The notes under the pieces: model-generated
What the model was told of the DNA's origin: nothing
Databases searched by the model: none
Seen by the model: only the letters and a program-made list of their open reading frames with translations
Position numbers and translations under genes: made by a program
Shown: positions 25,066 to 36,767 of the stretch, in pieces
Layout: the number at the start of each line of letters is the position of its first letter
Position numbering within the stretch: the stretch's first letter is position 1
Assembly: GCA_902793685.1 (NCBI GenBank)
Contig: CADBEN010000005.1
Coordinates: forward strand, 1-64,000
DNA length: 64,000 nt
Direction of reading: 5' to 3'
Origin: an uncultured Lachnospiraceae bacterium
GTDB lineage: Bacteria > Bacillota > Clostridia > Lachnospirales > Lachnospiraceae

Positions 25066-26976
25066 TTACCCGAGAGGAATCTCCACGACCTTTGCCATCT
25101 TGGTCAGGCAGTCCTCGATCTGCTGAGAGATCTCGTCCACCAGGCGGTCGGAGATCTCCGCGTTCTTTTCCTTTTCCAGGCTTTCATAGAAATTCGCGCG
25201 GACATCGTCCGTGATTTCCTGGATGTGGGTGTCGAAATAGCGCTTCGGGAACAGCTTCCGCACGGGCCCCGGGATCTTTGCCTGCAGAAGGGCGTTCTGC
25301 ATGCGGTTCTTCCCGAGGAAGAGCACCAGAAGCGAGACTACCGCCCCGGTCACGATGCCCGGCAGGCCCGTGGAGATGATGGCTATTCCGCTGCCGCCGC
25401 AGAGCAGTCCCACCAGGATCGAGATGATGGCGTCGATGAGCCAGGTGATCTGCTCGATCTGGAAGAAGTTCTTGGTGTCCAGATGAATGTCGATCTCGGA
25501 GATCGCCAGATAGGACGAAAGGCTCAGCGCCCGGTAGGGGACGTTGTGCTTTACGCAGATGGGCACTGTGTACTCTTCCAGGACAAAGGCCAGAGTCTTC
25601 AGCCACGCGGCCACCGGCTCCACCAGGCACTTCCGGGCTTCCTCCGTGCGGAGGTAGGCGGCGATCTCCTTCTGGAGCTCGGGGTCGATGTCGGCGAGGC
25701 GTTCAATATCCCCGTCCCGCCAGCGGTTCACCACTGGTTCGACGGCATTTTCCAGGATGGGCTTCGTCAGGGTATCCACTGCCCGCATGTAAAGGCCGTC
25801 GATCTGCTCGGAGACGATACGCTCCACAGTGGTGGAGTCGATGAAATTCTGCAGATCCTTCAGGAAGTCCCGCAGCTCTTCGTCGATCTTTCCGCACCAG
25901 GCAAGGCCGCGGGAGACGGAGAATTCCGGCTGGATCTCCGTGATGATGACGGATTCAGGGTAGACCTCCCGGCACCAGTCAGCCACGTGGGACAGCTTCG
26001 AGACGCCGCCGGTCAGGAAGATGAGCTCCGGCAGTTCCCCGTCGATGTTCTTCCGGGTGTCCCGGAGACTCTGGGTGAAGACCTCCCGGAAGGAGCGGCC
26101 GTCCAGCTGGGGCGCGCCCTGGTTCAGGATCCGGTCTGCGATGGTCTCGTTGATCCGGAGGGTGAGACGGATGGGCGTATCGTAGTAGACCTGCACGTTC
26201 TGCGTACAGTCGGAGGTCCGCCAGTAGTCTTCGTCGGAGAAATACTTTTCCTTGAGACGGCGGGCCGCGAATTCACAGTAGTTTTTCCAGGCTTCGCTCT
26301 CCTTAAATACGGCGCGGAGTTTTTTTTCATCTTTGGAGGCACGGACGCCTTCTTCCAGAAGGAGCTCGTCCATGATGCCTCCGCCCAGGAAGACCTCGCC
26401 GCCGCTCCGGATCTCGACTTCTTTTCCACCGGCGATGTAGGCGAAGTCCGTGGTGGAGGAGCCGATGTCCACCACCAGCACCGGATGGGAGAGAATGTCG
26501 TAGCCGACCTGCAGATGCTTGGACTGGCAGGCGCTGACCAGGGCCGCGCGGGATTCCGAGATCACCTTGACCGGCGGGTATCCGGTCTTTTCAAAGAGGA
26601 AGCGGTAACGCTCCCGGGTGTTCCTGTCCCATCCGGCGGGGCAGCCGATGTAAAAGCAGCAGTCCTCATTCTGGATCAGGTTTCCGTCCTGATAGAGCTG
26701 TCCCAGCACGCCTGCGGCGAAGGAACGGATGTCCTTCTCGCTCTGCGCATCCGTGAGGAAACGGCTCTTGAAGCGGATCTTCCGCTCCACCGCATCCGCG
26801 CTGTAGCAGGCAGCTTCACCGATCAGAAGCTCTCCGGACATCAGCCGCGCGTAGGCAGTGATAAAGCTTTTCGCGTCCCGGACCGACAGGACCTCCGGAG
26901 TCTTCCCCCCGGTCTTCGGCAGTACGGAAACCGCGCTCTCGGCGTCGCCGAGGTCAAATCCGAAAAAACGTTCCAT
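25066..26976 (-). CDS. Membrane-attached Hsp70-like ATPase
   Basis: 636 residues. The first 380 carry the actin/Hsp70 ATPase fold: phosphate loop 1 (FGFDLGDAESAVS), phosphate loop 2 (VVDIGSSTTDFAYI) and the adenosine motif (IFLTGGVSKLSHV). There is no DnaK-type substrate-binding beta-sandwich. Instead a helical region leads to two hydrophobic segments (about 510-555), then a positively charged amphipathic C-terminus. It is probably an ATP-driven, membrane-associated chaperone-like switch; its client is unknown. The gene begins 15 bases after its partner at 26992. In-frame coding-like sequence follows its stop. Confidence 0.8.
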   Translation of the reverse strand: MERFFGFDLGDAESAVSVLPKTGGKTPEVLSVRDAKSFITAYARLMSGELLIGEAACYSADAVERKIRFKSRFLTDAQSEKDIRSFAAGVLGQLYQDGNLIQNEDCCFYIGCPAGWDRNTRERYRFLFEKTGYPPVKVISESRAALVSACQSKHLQVGYDILSHPVLVVDIGSSTTDFAYIAGGKEVEIRSGGEVFLGGGIMDELLLEEGVRASKDEKKLRAVFKESEAWKNYCEFAARRLKEKYFSDEDYWRTSDCTQNVQVYYDTPIRLTLRINETIADRILNQGAPQLDGRSFREVFTQSLRDTRKNIDGELPELIFLTGGVSKLSHVADWCREVYPESVIITEIQPEFSVSRGLAWCGKIDEELRDFLKDLQNFIDSTTVERIVSEQIDGLYMRAVDTLTKPILENAVEPVVNRWRDGDIERLADIDPELQKEIAAYLRTEEARKCLVEPVAAWLKTLAFVLEEYTVPICVKHNVPYRALSLSSYLAISEIDIHLDTKNFFQIEQITWLIDAIISILVGLLCGGSGIAIISTGLPGIVTGAVVSLLVLFLGKNRMQNALLQAKIPGPVRKLFPKRYFDTHIQEITDDVRANFYESLEKEKNAEISDRLVDEISQQIEDCLTKMAKVVEIPLG

Positions 26977-26991
26977 AAGCGTACCTTATCC

Positions 26992-27900
26992 TTATCGTCC
27001 TGCGGCCGCGGTCCCCTTGATGAGGACCGTGCCTTCTTTAACGAGTGCCGGGCAGAGGGTGCCCTGTCCCTTGGAAGGCATGAGATTGAACCATTTGGCG
27101 GTCTCGACGTTGTAGTCCACGACATCGATCCCGTGCTTGTGAAGATAGAAGCGGATATCGGAGATGGAAGCATCGGCCGCGTCCCGGTCATTCTGGGTGT
27201 AGGCAGTTTCCAGAAGGCCGCGCAGAAGCTGAAGCTCTTCATCCGGAAGGCCGGCTTCCTTTCCTGTGAGCAGCGGAGTCTCCGTGTCTGCCTCTGCGGA
27301 GAGGCGGACGTCCTCCAGCGTCTGGTCGATGACTGTGAGGAGTGTGTGGAGACGGCGGTAGATCTTGTCCGGATCCGGCTTTGACTCGAAGATCTGGTCC
27401 CGCTTCACGGGAATGCCCTTTCCCGCGCCGAAGCGCGTGCCGGCCCAGAAGAGGACGATGCCGCCGACGATCATCAGTGCCGCCGCGAAGGGGCGGATCG
27501 ATTCCGGCGCCATGATGAAGAGGAGTGCGCCGATGACAGAGGAGGCAGCGCCGGCTGCCAGCGGGCCGAGGAAAGGTTTTGACACGGTCATGGGAAGAGC
27601 CGGCTTCCCGCCGCCGGTTCCGGAAAGAAGACGGCCGCCTCCGCTCCCTGCGGTGAGTGTCCGCTCATAGACCCGGATCTCGCCGCCGCTGTCCACAAGC
27701 CCTGCCGCGGCTCTGGCGGTCTGGAAGGCGTGGAGCGCGGCCTCGCGCATCCGCTCGTCGGTGCAGGTTTCGTTGTACTGGAGAAGGATGCGGTTCAGCT
27801 CCTCCTCGATCTCCGTGACAGTCCGCTCCGGCGTGTCAGCCTGGGCAAGTCTGGTAAGAAAACGTTCCTGATCCTGTTCAAGAAGAGTGCGGGTATCCAT
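26992..27900 (-). CDS. Membrane partner of the Hsp70-like ATPase, GrpE-like C-terminus (inferred)
   Basis: 302 residues. The N-terminus is helical and probably coiled coil, with about 80 residues rich in Glu, Gln and Arg. Two adjacent membrane segments follow (about 115-165), then a charged helical region. The end, CPALVKEGTVLIKG, resembles the beta-wing that closes GrpE, the nucleotide exchange factor of DnaK. With the Hsp70-like gene only 15 bases downstream, I infer a dedicated exchange factor or adaptor. The start is placed at ATG 27900 behind AAGAGG; an in-frame ATG at 27990 would begin upstream of the promoter and is rejected. Confidence 0.6.
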   Translation of the reverse strand: MDTRTLLEQDQERFLTRLAQADTPERTVTEIEEELNRILLQYNETCTDERMREAALHAFQTARAAAGLVDSGGEIRVYERTLTAGSGGGRLLSGTGGGKPALPMTVSKPFLGPLAAGAASSVIGALLFIMAPESIRPFAAALMIVGGIVLFWAGTRFGAGKGIPVKRDQIFESKPDPDKIYRRLHTLLTVIDQTLEDVRLSAEADTETPLLTGKEAGLPDEELQLLRGLLETAYTQNDRDAADASISDIRFYLHKHGIDVVDYNVETAKWFNLMPSKGQGTLCPALVKEGTVLIKGTAAAGR

Positions 27901-27982
27901 GTTCTGCCTCTTTTCCCTGGATATAACAGTGGCAAGTATCTTTGCAGCTTCCGGGACCCGGGATGCGTCCCCGGAGTGCTGC

Positions 27983-28023
27983 TGAATCAATTATACCATG
28001 AATCAGGGGTCAGGTTTGATTCA
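27983..28023. promoter_or_regulatory. Divergent promoter region with three TGAATCA sites
   Basis: TGAATCA occurs at 27983-27989 and 27999-28005, and inverted as TGATTCA at 28017-28023. The first two flank an extended -10 on the minus strand (TGG-TATAAT, 27990-27998) that would drive the Hsp70-like operon. The arrangement suggests an operator for an unknown regulator. Confidence 0.5.
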
Positions 28024-28060
28024 CGGGCGCAGAAATCAGGCTGTAAAGGACGGGAAAATA

Positions 28061-28069
28061 TGCTAAAAT
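28061..28069 (+). promoter_or_regulatory. Extended -10 for the small membrane protein gene
   Basis: TGC followed by TAAAAT, about 37 bases before the start codon at 28106. A second -10-like TATAAT at 28078-28083 would leave only a very short leader. No good -35 is present. Confidence 0.4.
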
Positions 28070-28105
28070 AAAACGATTATAATCAGCAGGAAAGGAGGGA
28101 ACGTT

Positions 28106-28558
28106 ATGCTGCAGTTCTGCAGAAGAAAACAGGGCAGAGTCACGATGTTCCTTCTGGTGTTCCTGCTGCTTATCAGCATCCCCATGATCGGCGGCTCCGC
28201 CAACTGCGAGCGGATCCGGCGCATGGCTGCTTCGGTCATTTCCCAGATCGACGGCAGTGACTCACTGTTTTCCGCAGGACAGTCGGAAGAGCCCAGAGCG
28301 GCGGAAGTACGCACGGTCAATCCGACCTGTCCCCTCCTGACTGCGCAGCGGCAGGAACTGGAACCCTCGCTTCCCGACAGCCGGACAGCCGGAGGGTTCA
28401 TTCCCCGGATCATCCTTCTCTGCATCGCGGCGGCAGCCGCTGCCTGCGTCGTCCTGCGCGGACGGAGTCTTTCCTGCTGCATGATCCCCAGACGCAGCCG
28501 GGCCGATGAGCGGTACCGGCGTATTCGCGGCGGTCATTGTCCTCCTGTTCTGAACTGA
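28106..28558 (+). CDS. Small membrane protein of unknown function
   Basis: 150 residues with a hydrophobic segment at about 13-31 and another at about 98-118. A polar loop with scattered cysteines lies between them, and the tail is basic. The strong ribosome site AAAGGAGGG lies seven bases before ATG 28106, which argues that it is real. It is transcribed away from the Hsp70-like operon, sharing its regulatory region, so a functional link is possible. Family not recognised. Confidence 0.55.
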   Translation: MLQFCRRKQGRVTMFLLVFLLLISIPMIGGSANCERIRRMAASVISQIDGSDSLFSAGQSEEPRAAEVRTVNPTCPLLTAQRQELEPSLPDSRTAGGFIPRIILLCIAAAAAACVVLRGRSLSCCMIPRRSRADERYRRIRGGHCPPVLN

Positions 28559-28600
28559 ATATGCAGTGAACAGACTGTCTTGGGGCGGTCTGCGACGACT

Positions 28601-28623
28601 GCCGCATTCCTATGGAATGCGGC
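28601..28623. repeat. Stem-loop upstream of the dehydratase activase gene
   Basis: A perfect 10-base-pair stem (28601-28610 with 28614-28623) and 3-base loop without a T-tract, about 70 bases before the activase start. It may end the preceding message or act in the leader. Confidence 0.5.
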
Positions 28624-28692
28624 GGAGAATCCCGGCCGGAGAAGACTGTCCGGGCGGGTTCGGCATGCATCTTTACAGTGCAGGAGAAAGAA

Positions 28693-31600
28693 ATGAATGA
28701 AGTAAATACCGCCCGTCCCGGACAGGCCGGGGCGGAAGAATATCTGGTCGGGATCGATGTCGGTTCCACGACCACGAAGATCACTGCGGTGGTTCCGGAA
28801 AACGGGGAGATCGTCTATTACGATTACCGCCGGCACGGTTCCGCCCAGCTGGACAGTGTCTGCGCGGCGCTGGAGCGTTTCGGGGAACAGTATCCCGATG
28901 CAAAGATCCGCATCGCCATGACAGGATCCGGCGCGAAGCCCGTGGCGGATCTTCTGAATCTGAATTTTACGCAGGAGGTGGTGGCAAACGCCATCGCCCT
29001 CCGGAGACTTTACAAGGACGTGGGTACCGCCATTGAACTTGGCGGGCAGGACGCGAAGATGCTGTTCTTCCGCAAGGACCAGAGCACGGATGAACTGCAG
29101 GTCGGCGACATGCGCATGAACGGAAGCTGCGCCGGGGGCACCGGCGCCTTCATCGATGAAGTCGCCTCCATTCTGAAGACCCCCGTAGAGCAGATCAACG
29201 GCCTCGCTTCCCGGGGCACCACGGTCTATCACATTTCAGGACGCTGCGGCGTGTTCGCGAAGACGGACATTCAGCCGCTGCTGAACCAGGGCGCATCGAA
29301 GGAAAACCTTGCGCTCTCTGCCTTCCATGCCATCGCGAAGCAGACCATCGGCGGACTGGCCCAGGGACTGGACATCCGGAAGCCGGTGGTCTTCGAGGGC
29401 GGTCCGCTGAACTTCAACCCGGCCCTGGTCCGGGTGTTCGCAGAGCGTCTGGAGCTTCACGAGGACGAGATCCTGATCCCGCCTCATCCTGAAGTCATCG
29501 TCGCCTACGGCGCCGCATTGTCCGTGCCGCTCCTGTTTGAGACCGGCGGGAACCGGATGCCCGCCCGCAGGGCAAGGGAACTGGCGGCGGAGCTGGACAG
29601 CCGCCGCGCTGAGATCCGCACGGGTTCCAAAGAGGCCCCGGTATTCTTCAAAGACGATGCGGAGCGGGAAGACTTTTTTGCGCGCCATCCCCACAGCGAA
29701 CTGAAAAGAGCAGAGCCGAAGCCGGGAGATCATTTCCGGGCGTTCCTCGGCATGGATTCCGGTTCCACGACGACGAAGTTCGTGCTGCTGGGAGAGGACG
29801 GGGAGCTCCTGGACTCTTTCTATGCGCCGAACGCAGGCGAGCCGCTGATGGTGGCGAAGGAAGCGCTGATCGCCATGCGGCAGCGCTACCGGGATGCCGG
29901 AGCGGAGCTTGAGATCCTTGCTGCAGGCTCCACAGGTTATGGGGAGCTTCTGTTCCACAAGGCTTTCGGCACTGAGTGCCACTTTGTCGAGACCGTTGCC
30001 CATGCCAGGGCGGCGGAGCAGTATGTGAAGGATGCCACCTTCCTGCTGGACATCGGCGGCCAGGATATGAAGGCCATCTGGCTGGATCACGGCATCATCA
30101 CGAACATCGTGGTGAACGAGGCCTGTTCTTCGGGCTGCGGCTCCTTCCTGGAGAATTTCGCCGCGTCCCTGAAGATCCCGGTGCGGTCCATCGCCGCCGA
30201 GGCCTTCGCGTCGGAGCACCCGGCGTTCCTCGGCAGCCGCTGCACGGTCTTCATGAATTCCAGCATCATCACGGAACAGCGGAACGGGAAGCTGCCGGGC
30301 GACATTATGGCGGGTCTCTGCCGTTCCATCATCGAAAACGTGTTTACCAAGGTCATCCGCGTTTCGAATCTGAACTCCCTGGGAAGCCGGATCGTGGTCC
30401 AGGGCGGCACCTTTGAGAACGACGCGGTTCTCAGGGCGCTGGAGCAGTATGTGGGCCATGAGGTGGTCCGCGCGCCTTATCCCGGCATCATGGGCGCCAT
30501 CGGCGCAGCCCTTCTCACAAAGGAAGCGTACGATGCCGGCACGCTGAAGAAAACATTTCCGGGGCTCGATTCGCTGGATGATTTCTCCTACACTCAGAAC
30601 GCGAACTCTCCCTGCCCCTTCTGCGGAAATCACTGCCGCAGGACTATCGTCCGCTTCTCCAACGGGAGCACCTGGATCACCAACAACCGCTGCGAGCGGG
30701 GAGAGATTCTCGGAAACCCGAAGGACGAGGCAGTGCGGAAGCAGGTGAAGGAAAAAGAAGCGGACATGAAGTCCGTCCCGAACCTGTTCCGGCTGAGGGA
30801 GCAGCTTCTGTTCCGGGAGTATCCCGTTCCGGAGCCGAAGCGCCGCAGGGCGCCGGTCATCGGCCTTCCGCGGGTCCTTGCCTTCTGGGACAACATGCCC
30901 TTCTGGACGACCTTTTTCCGGTATCTCGGGTTCCGGGTGAAGATGTCCCCGATGAGTACCCGGAAGATCTACGAGGACGGCCTGCAGGCAGTCACCTCCG
31001 ACACGGTCTGTTTCCCGGCAAAGCTGGTGCACGGGCATCTGCGCGCCCTGGCGAAGATGGGTGTGGACCGGATCTTCATGCCGTTGGTGACGGTGGTCCC
31101 GACGGAAAACACGGAAAAGACCAGCGAATCCATGTGCGCCGTAGTGAAGGGATATCCCATTGTCGTCCGGAACTCGGACGATCCGAAAGAGCGCTTCGGA
31201 ATTCCCTTTGACGCACCCCTGTTCCACTGGTATACGGATGCGGACAGGGATGTCCAGCTCTGTGCCTGGATGAAGAAGCGCTTCCGGATCTCTGCGCCGG
31301 AGGTGCGGAAAGCCATCACCGCGGGCGACGACGCCATGCGCCAGTTCCGAAGCACCCTGAAGGCGGCTGCCGCCCAGGTGATCAGCCAGGTGAAGCGGGA
31401 GGGAAGGTACGCGGTGGTGCTTGCTTCCCGGCCTTACCAGAATGACGCTCTGGTGAATCACGACCTCCCGGAGATGTTCACCCGGTCAGGGATCCCTGTC
31501 CTGACTGCCGACTCCCTGCCGGAGGCGAACGCGGTGGATCTTTCCCGGTGCCGCATCGACGTCGTCAACAATTTCCACGCCCGGATGCTTTCCTCGGCGA

Positions 31601-33108
31601 TCCTCGCGGCGGAGAACGACTGGCTGGAATATGTCCAGGTGGTGAGCTTCGGCTGCGGTCATGACGCCTATCTCTCCGATGAGATCATCCGCCTGATGAA
31701 GGAGATCTCGGGCAAGGCACCGCTGGTCCTGAAGCTGGACGAGAGCGATGTCCAGGGACCGCTGCGCATCCGCGTGCGCTCCTTCGTGGAGACCATCGAC
31801 ATGAACCGCGCCCGGATGGCGGCAGCTGCGCGGCAGGTACATCGGCTTCCGGATCCCTACCCGGTGAAGTTTACGAAGGAAGACAAAGAGCGGGTGGTGC
31901 TGGTCCCCAACACCAGCCATGCCTTCTGCCGCGTCATGTCGGCAGCCTTCAAGGCCCAGGGACTCCGTGCCGTTTCCATGGATATCGGCCGCGAAGAGGC
32001 GATCCGCCTCGGGAAGCGGTTCGTGCACAACGACATCTGTTTCCCGGCCCAGATCGTGATCGGAGAAGCCCTGGCTGCCCTGGAGAGCGGCGCCTATGAC
32101 CCTGACCGCACGGCGGTGGCCATGGGCAAGTATATCGGCGACTGCCGCCTGACCCACTACGGCGCGCTGCTCCGGAAGGCCCTGGACGATGCGGGATATC
32201 CCCAGGTCCCGATCATCACCAACGATATGGAGGATGCCCGGAACCTGCATCCGGGCTACAAGATGAATCTGGACGGCGCTTCCCGGATCGCCTTCGCGAT
32301 GCCGGTGATCGACGCCATGGAGGAGCTTCTCCGGAAGATCCGCCCCTATGAGATCTTCAAGGGCAGCGCGGACAAGGCCTTCGAGCGCGGGATGGACTAT
32401 ATCATCCACGGCCTGGAGGAGGACGGCATCCGCGGCATGCACAAGGGATTCCGCCGGGCAATCCAGATCATGAAGACGGTGCGCTATGACCGCTCTGTCC
32501 TGAAGCCCCGGGTCCTGATCGTGGGAGAGTATCTCCTGAACTTCCATCCCGGCGCGAACCGCGAGATCGAGCGTTATCTCGAGGACAACGGGATGGAGAT
32601 CATCGAGGCGCGGATGACGGATGTCATCCGGAAGACTTACTTCTTTAAGGACGCCCAGAACCGGGAGTACCACCTGAAGAAAAAACTCACCGAGAAGGGG
32701 ATGTTCGCGGTGGAGAACCGGATCTTCGACCTGGCCCACGACATGTGCGACCGGATCGCCTGTGAGCACCCGCTCTATGAGAAGGCGACCCGCATGGAAG
32801 ATCTGGTGAAGGTCAGCGACAAGGTGATCCATCATACCTTCGACGCGGGCGAGGGCGTGCTGATCCCGGGCGAGATCCTGCACAATGCGGCGGAGGGGTG
32901 CAGGAATTTCCTGATCCTCCAGCCTTTCGGCTGTCTGCCGAACCACGTGGTGGGCCGCGGCATCATGAAGAAGCTCCGGGAACTCTACCCGGATGTCCAG
33001 ATCCTGGCTCTGGACTATGATCCCGACATCAGCACAGCGAACATCGAGAACCGTCTGCAGATGCTGATCATGAACGCGAAAGCGGCGGAGCCGGCGGCAG
33101 TGCAGTAA
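28693..33108 (+). CDS. 2-hydroxyacyl-CoA dehydratase activase (BcrAD/HgdC type), large multidomain form
   Basis: 1,471 residues from ATG 28693 behind AGGAGA. Two tandem ASKHA activator domains lie at about 15-275 and 345-610. Each has an ATP motif (VGIDVGSTTTK; GMDSGSTTTK) and the cysteines that bind the shared 4Fe-4S cluster: GSCAGGTGAF with SGRCGVF, and SSGCGSF with GSRCTVF. A cysteine cluster, CPFCGNHC, is next, then DUF2229- and HgdB-like regions to the end. In characterised systems the activase uses ATP hydrolysis to inject an electron into a dehydratase. Here the activator halves and a dehydratase-like region are in one chain. This fused type is widespread in clostridia, but its substrate is not known. 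No separate dehydratase subunits are nearby. Confidence 0.88.
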   Translation: MNEVNTARPGQAGAEEYLVGIDVGSTTTKITAVVPENGEIVYYDYRRHGSAQLDSVCAALERFGEQYPDAKIRIAMTGSGAKPVADLLNLNFTQEVVANAIALRRLYKDVGTAIELGGQDAKMLFFRKDQSTDELQVGDMRMNGSCAGGTGAFIDEVASILKTPVEQINGLASRGTTVYHISGRCGVFAKTDIQPLLNQGASKENLALSAFHAIAKQTIGGLAQGLDIRKPVVFEGGPLNFNPALVRVFAERLELHEDEILIPPHPEVIVAYGAALSVPLLFETGGNRMPARRARELAAELDSRRAEIRTGSKEAPVFFKDDAEREDFFARHPHSELKRAEPKPGDHFRAFLGMDSGSTTTKFVLLGEDGELLDSFYAPNAGEPLMVAKEALIAMRQRYRDAGAELEILAAGSTGYGELLFHKAFGTECHFVETVAHARAAEQYVKDATFLLDIGGQDMKAIWLDHGIITNIVVNEACSSGCGSFLENFAASLKIPVRSIAAEAFASEHPAFLGSRCTVFMNSSIITEQRNGKLPGDIMAGLCRSIIENVFTKVIRVSNLNSLGSRIVVQGGTFENDAVLRALEQYVGHEVVRAPYPGIMGAIGAALLTKEAYDAGTLKKTFPGLDSLDDFSYTQNANSPCPFCGNHCRRTIVRFSNGSTWITNNRCERGEILGNPKDEAVRKQVKEKEADMKSVPNLFRLREQLLFREYPVPEPKRRRAPVIGLPRVLAFWDNMPFWTTFFRYLGFRVKMSPMSTRKIYEDGLQAVTSDTVCFPAKLVHGHLRALAKMGVDRIFMPLVTVVPTENTEKTSESMCAVVKGYPIVVRNSDDPKERFGIPFDAPLFHWYTDADRDVQLCAWMKKRFRISAPEVRKAITAGDDAMRQFRSTLKAAAAQVISQVKREGRYAVVLASRPYQNDALVNHDLPEMFTRSGIPVLTADSLPEANAVDLSRCRIDVVNNFHARMLSSAILAAENDWLEYVQVVSFGCGHDAYLSDEIIRLMKEISGKAPLVLKLDESDVQGPLRIRVRSFVETIDMNRARMAAAARQVHRLPDPYPVKFTKEDKERVVLVPNTSHAFCRVMSAAFKAQGLRAVSMDIGREEAIRLGKRFVHNDICFPAQIVIGEALAALESGAYDPDRTAVAMGKYIGDCRLTHYGALLRKALDDAGYPQVPIITNDMEDARNLHPGYKMNLDGASRIAFAMPVIDAMEELLRKIRPYEIFKGSADKAFERGMDYIIHGLEEDGIRGMHKGFRRAIQIMKTVRYDRSVLKPRVLIVGEYLLNFHPGANREIERYLEDNGMEIIEARMTDVIRKTYFFKDAQNREYHLKKKLTEKGMFAVENRIFDLAHDMCDRIACEHPLYEKATRMEDLVKVSDKVIHHTFDAGEGVLIPGEILHNAAEGCRNFLILQPFGCLPNHVVGRGIMKKLRELYPDVQILALDYDPDISTANIENRLQMLIMNAKAAEPAAVQ

Positions 33109-33158
33109 CCGCACCCCGGATTTCCCTGATGCAAAGGATATAGAAAGAAGGACAGTTA

Positions 33159-35831
<2,673 letters not shown>

Positions 35832-35867
35832 TTTACAGAAGTTTTTCTGCACGGAAAGGAAGCAAAA

Positions 35868-36728
35868 ATGATCTATGACGGGCTGATCATCATCCGCGGA
35901 GGCGGAGACCTGGCCACCGGAACCATTTACCGGCTGTGGAAGAGCGGCTTCCGGCTTCTTGTGCTGGAGACAGAAAATCCCGCGGCCATCCGCCGGGCGG
36001 TGGCAGTCAGTGAAGCGGTGTTCCAGGGGACAGCGCAGGTCGAGGACATGACGGCGGTCCTGATCCGGACCGCCGAAGAAGCAGGCCGTGTGATCGATGC
36101 CGGACAGATCCCGGTGCTGGCGGATCCGAAAGGAGAGTGTATCTCCCGCCTGAGGCCGGCAGCTGTGATCGATGCGATCCTTGCGAAACGGAACCTCGGG
36201 ACGCACCGCGGCATGGCGCCCCTCACCGTGGCACTGGGGCCGGGCTTTACAGCGGGCGAGGACGTGGATTATGTCGTGGAGACAAAGCGCGGACATCAGC
36301 TCGGAAGGATCATCCGGGAAGGGCAGGCGATCCCGAACACCGGGATCCCGGGCCTGATCGGCGGATACGGCGCGGAGCGTGTCATCCACGCGCCGGCTTC
36401 CGGAACACTCCGGGCGATCCGCCGGATCGGCGATCTGGTGACGGTGGGAGAAATCATCGCGGAGATCGAGAGCCGGGAGCCTGCTGAAAACGGAAAAATG
36501 ACCGGAAACGGAGGTCAGGACGGAATGCGGGTTCCGGTCACGGCGTCCCTTGCCGGCGTTCTCCGCGGCCTGATCCGGGACGGATACCCGGTGAAGAAAG
36601 GCCTGAAGATCGCCGACATCGACCCCAGGAAAGAGGAACAGAAGAACTGCTTTACTATTTCGGACAAATCGCGGAGCATCGGAGGAAGCGTGCTGGAGAT
36701 CCTCTGTGCGGAGCTTTTGAACCGCTGA
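35868..36728 (+). CDS. yqeB: YqeB, selenium-dependent molybdenum hydroxylase accessory protein
   Basis: 286 residues. The start IIIRGGGDLATGTIYRLWKSGF, the segment EDVDYVVETKRGHQLG, and a late carrier-like half with APASGTLRAI match the EF2563/YqeB family. These genes accompany selenium-requiring molybdenum hydroxylases such as xanthine dehydrogenase and act in maturation of the cofactor; the exact reaction is not established. It follows copA by 36 bases and precedes yqeC, its usual partner. No hydroxylase gene is inside the window. Confidence 0.82.
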   Translation: MIYDGLIIIRGGGDLATGTIYRLWKSGFRLLVLETENPAAIRRAVAVSEAVFQGTAQVEDMTAVLIRTAEEAGRVIDAGQIPVLADPKGECISRLRPAAVIDAILAKRNLGTHRGMAPLTVALGPGFTAGEDVDYVVETKRGHQLGRIIREGQAIPNTGIPGLIGGYGAERVIHAPASGTLRAIRRIGDLVTVGEIIAEIESREPAENGKMTGNGGQDGMRVPVTASLAGVLRGLIRDGYPVKKGLKIADIDPRKEEQKNCFTISDKSRSIGGSVLEILCAELLNR

Positions 36729-36767
36729 ATCCGATAGAGGTGGGAGTCTTCTCCGGCCAAGGAAAAA

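Noticed and set aside
24898..27384. An 828-codon plus-strand frame across the Hsp70-like gene
   Set aside because: Antisense shadow of a gene with clear ATPase motifs; it also spans a terminator.
27901..27990. ATG at 27990 as start of the Hsp70 partner
   Set aside because: It overlaps the likely -10 element; the extra residues look unrelated, and AAGAGG supports ATG 27900.
29236..31461. A 741-codon minus-strand frame inside the activase gene
   Set aside because: Shadow of the activase; translation lacks any recognisable domain.
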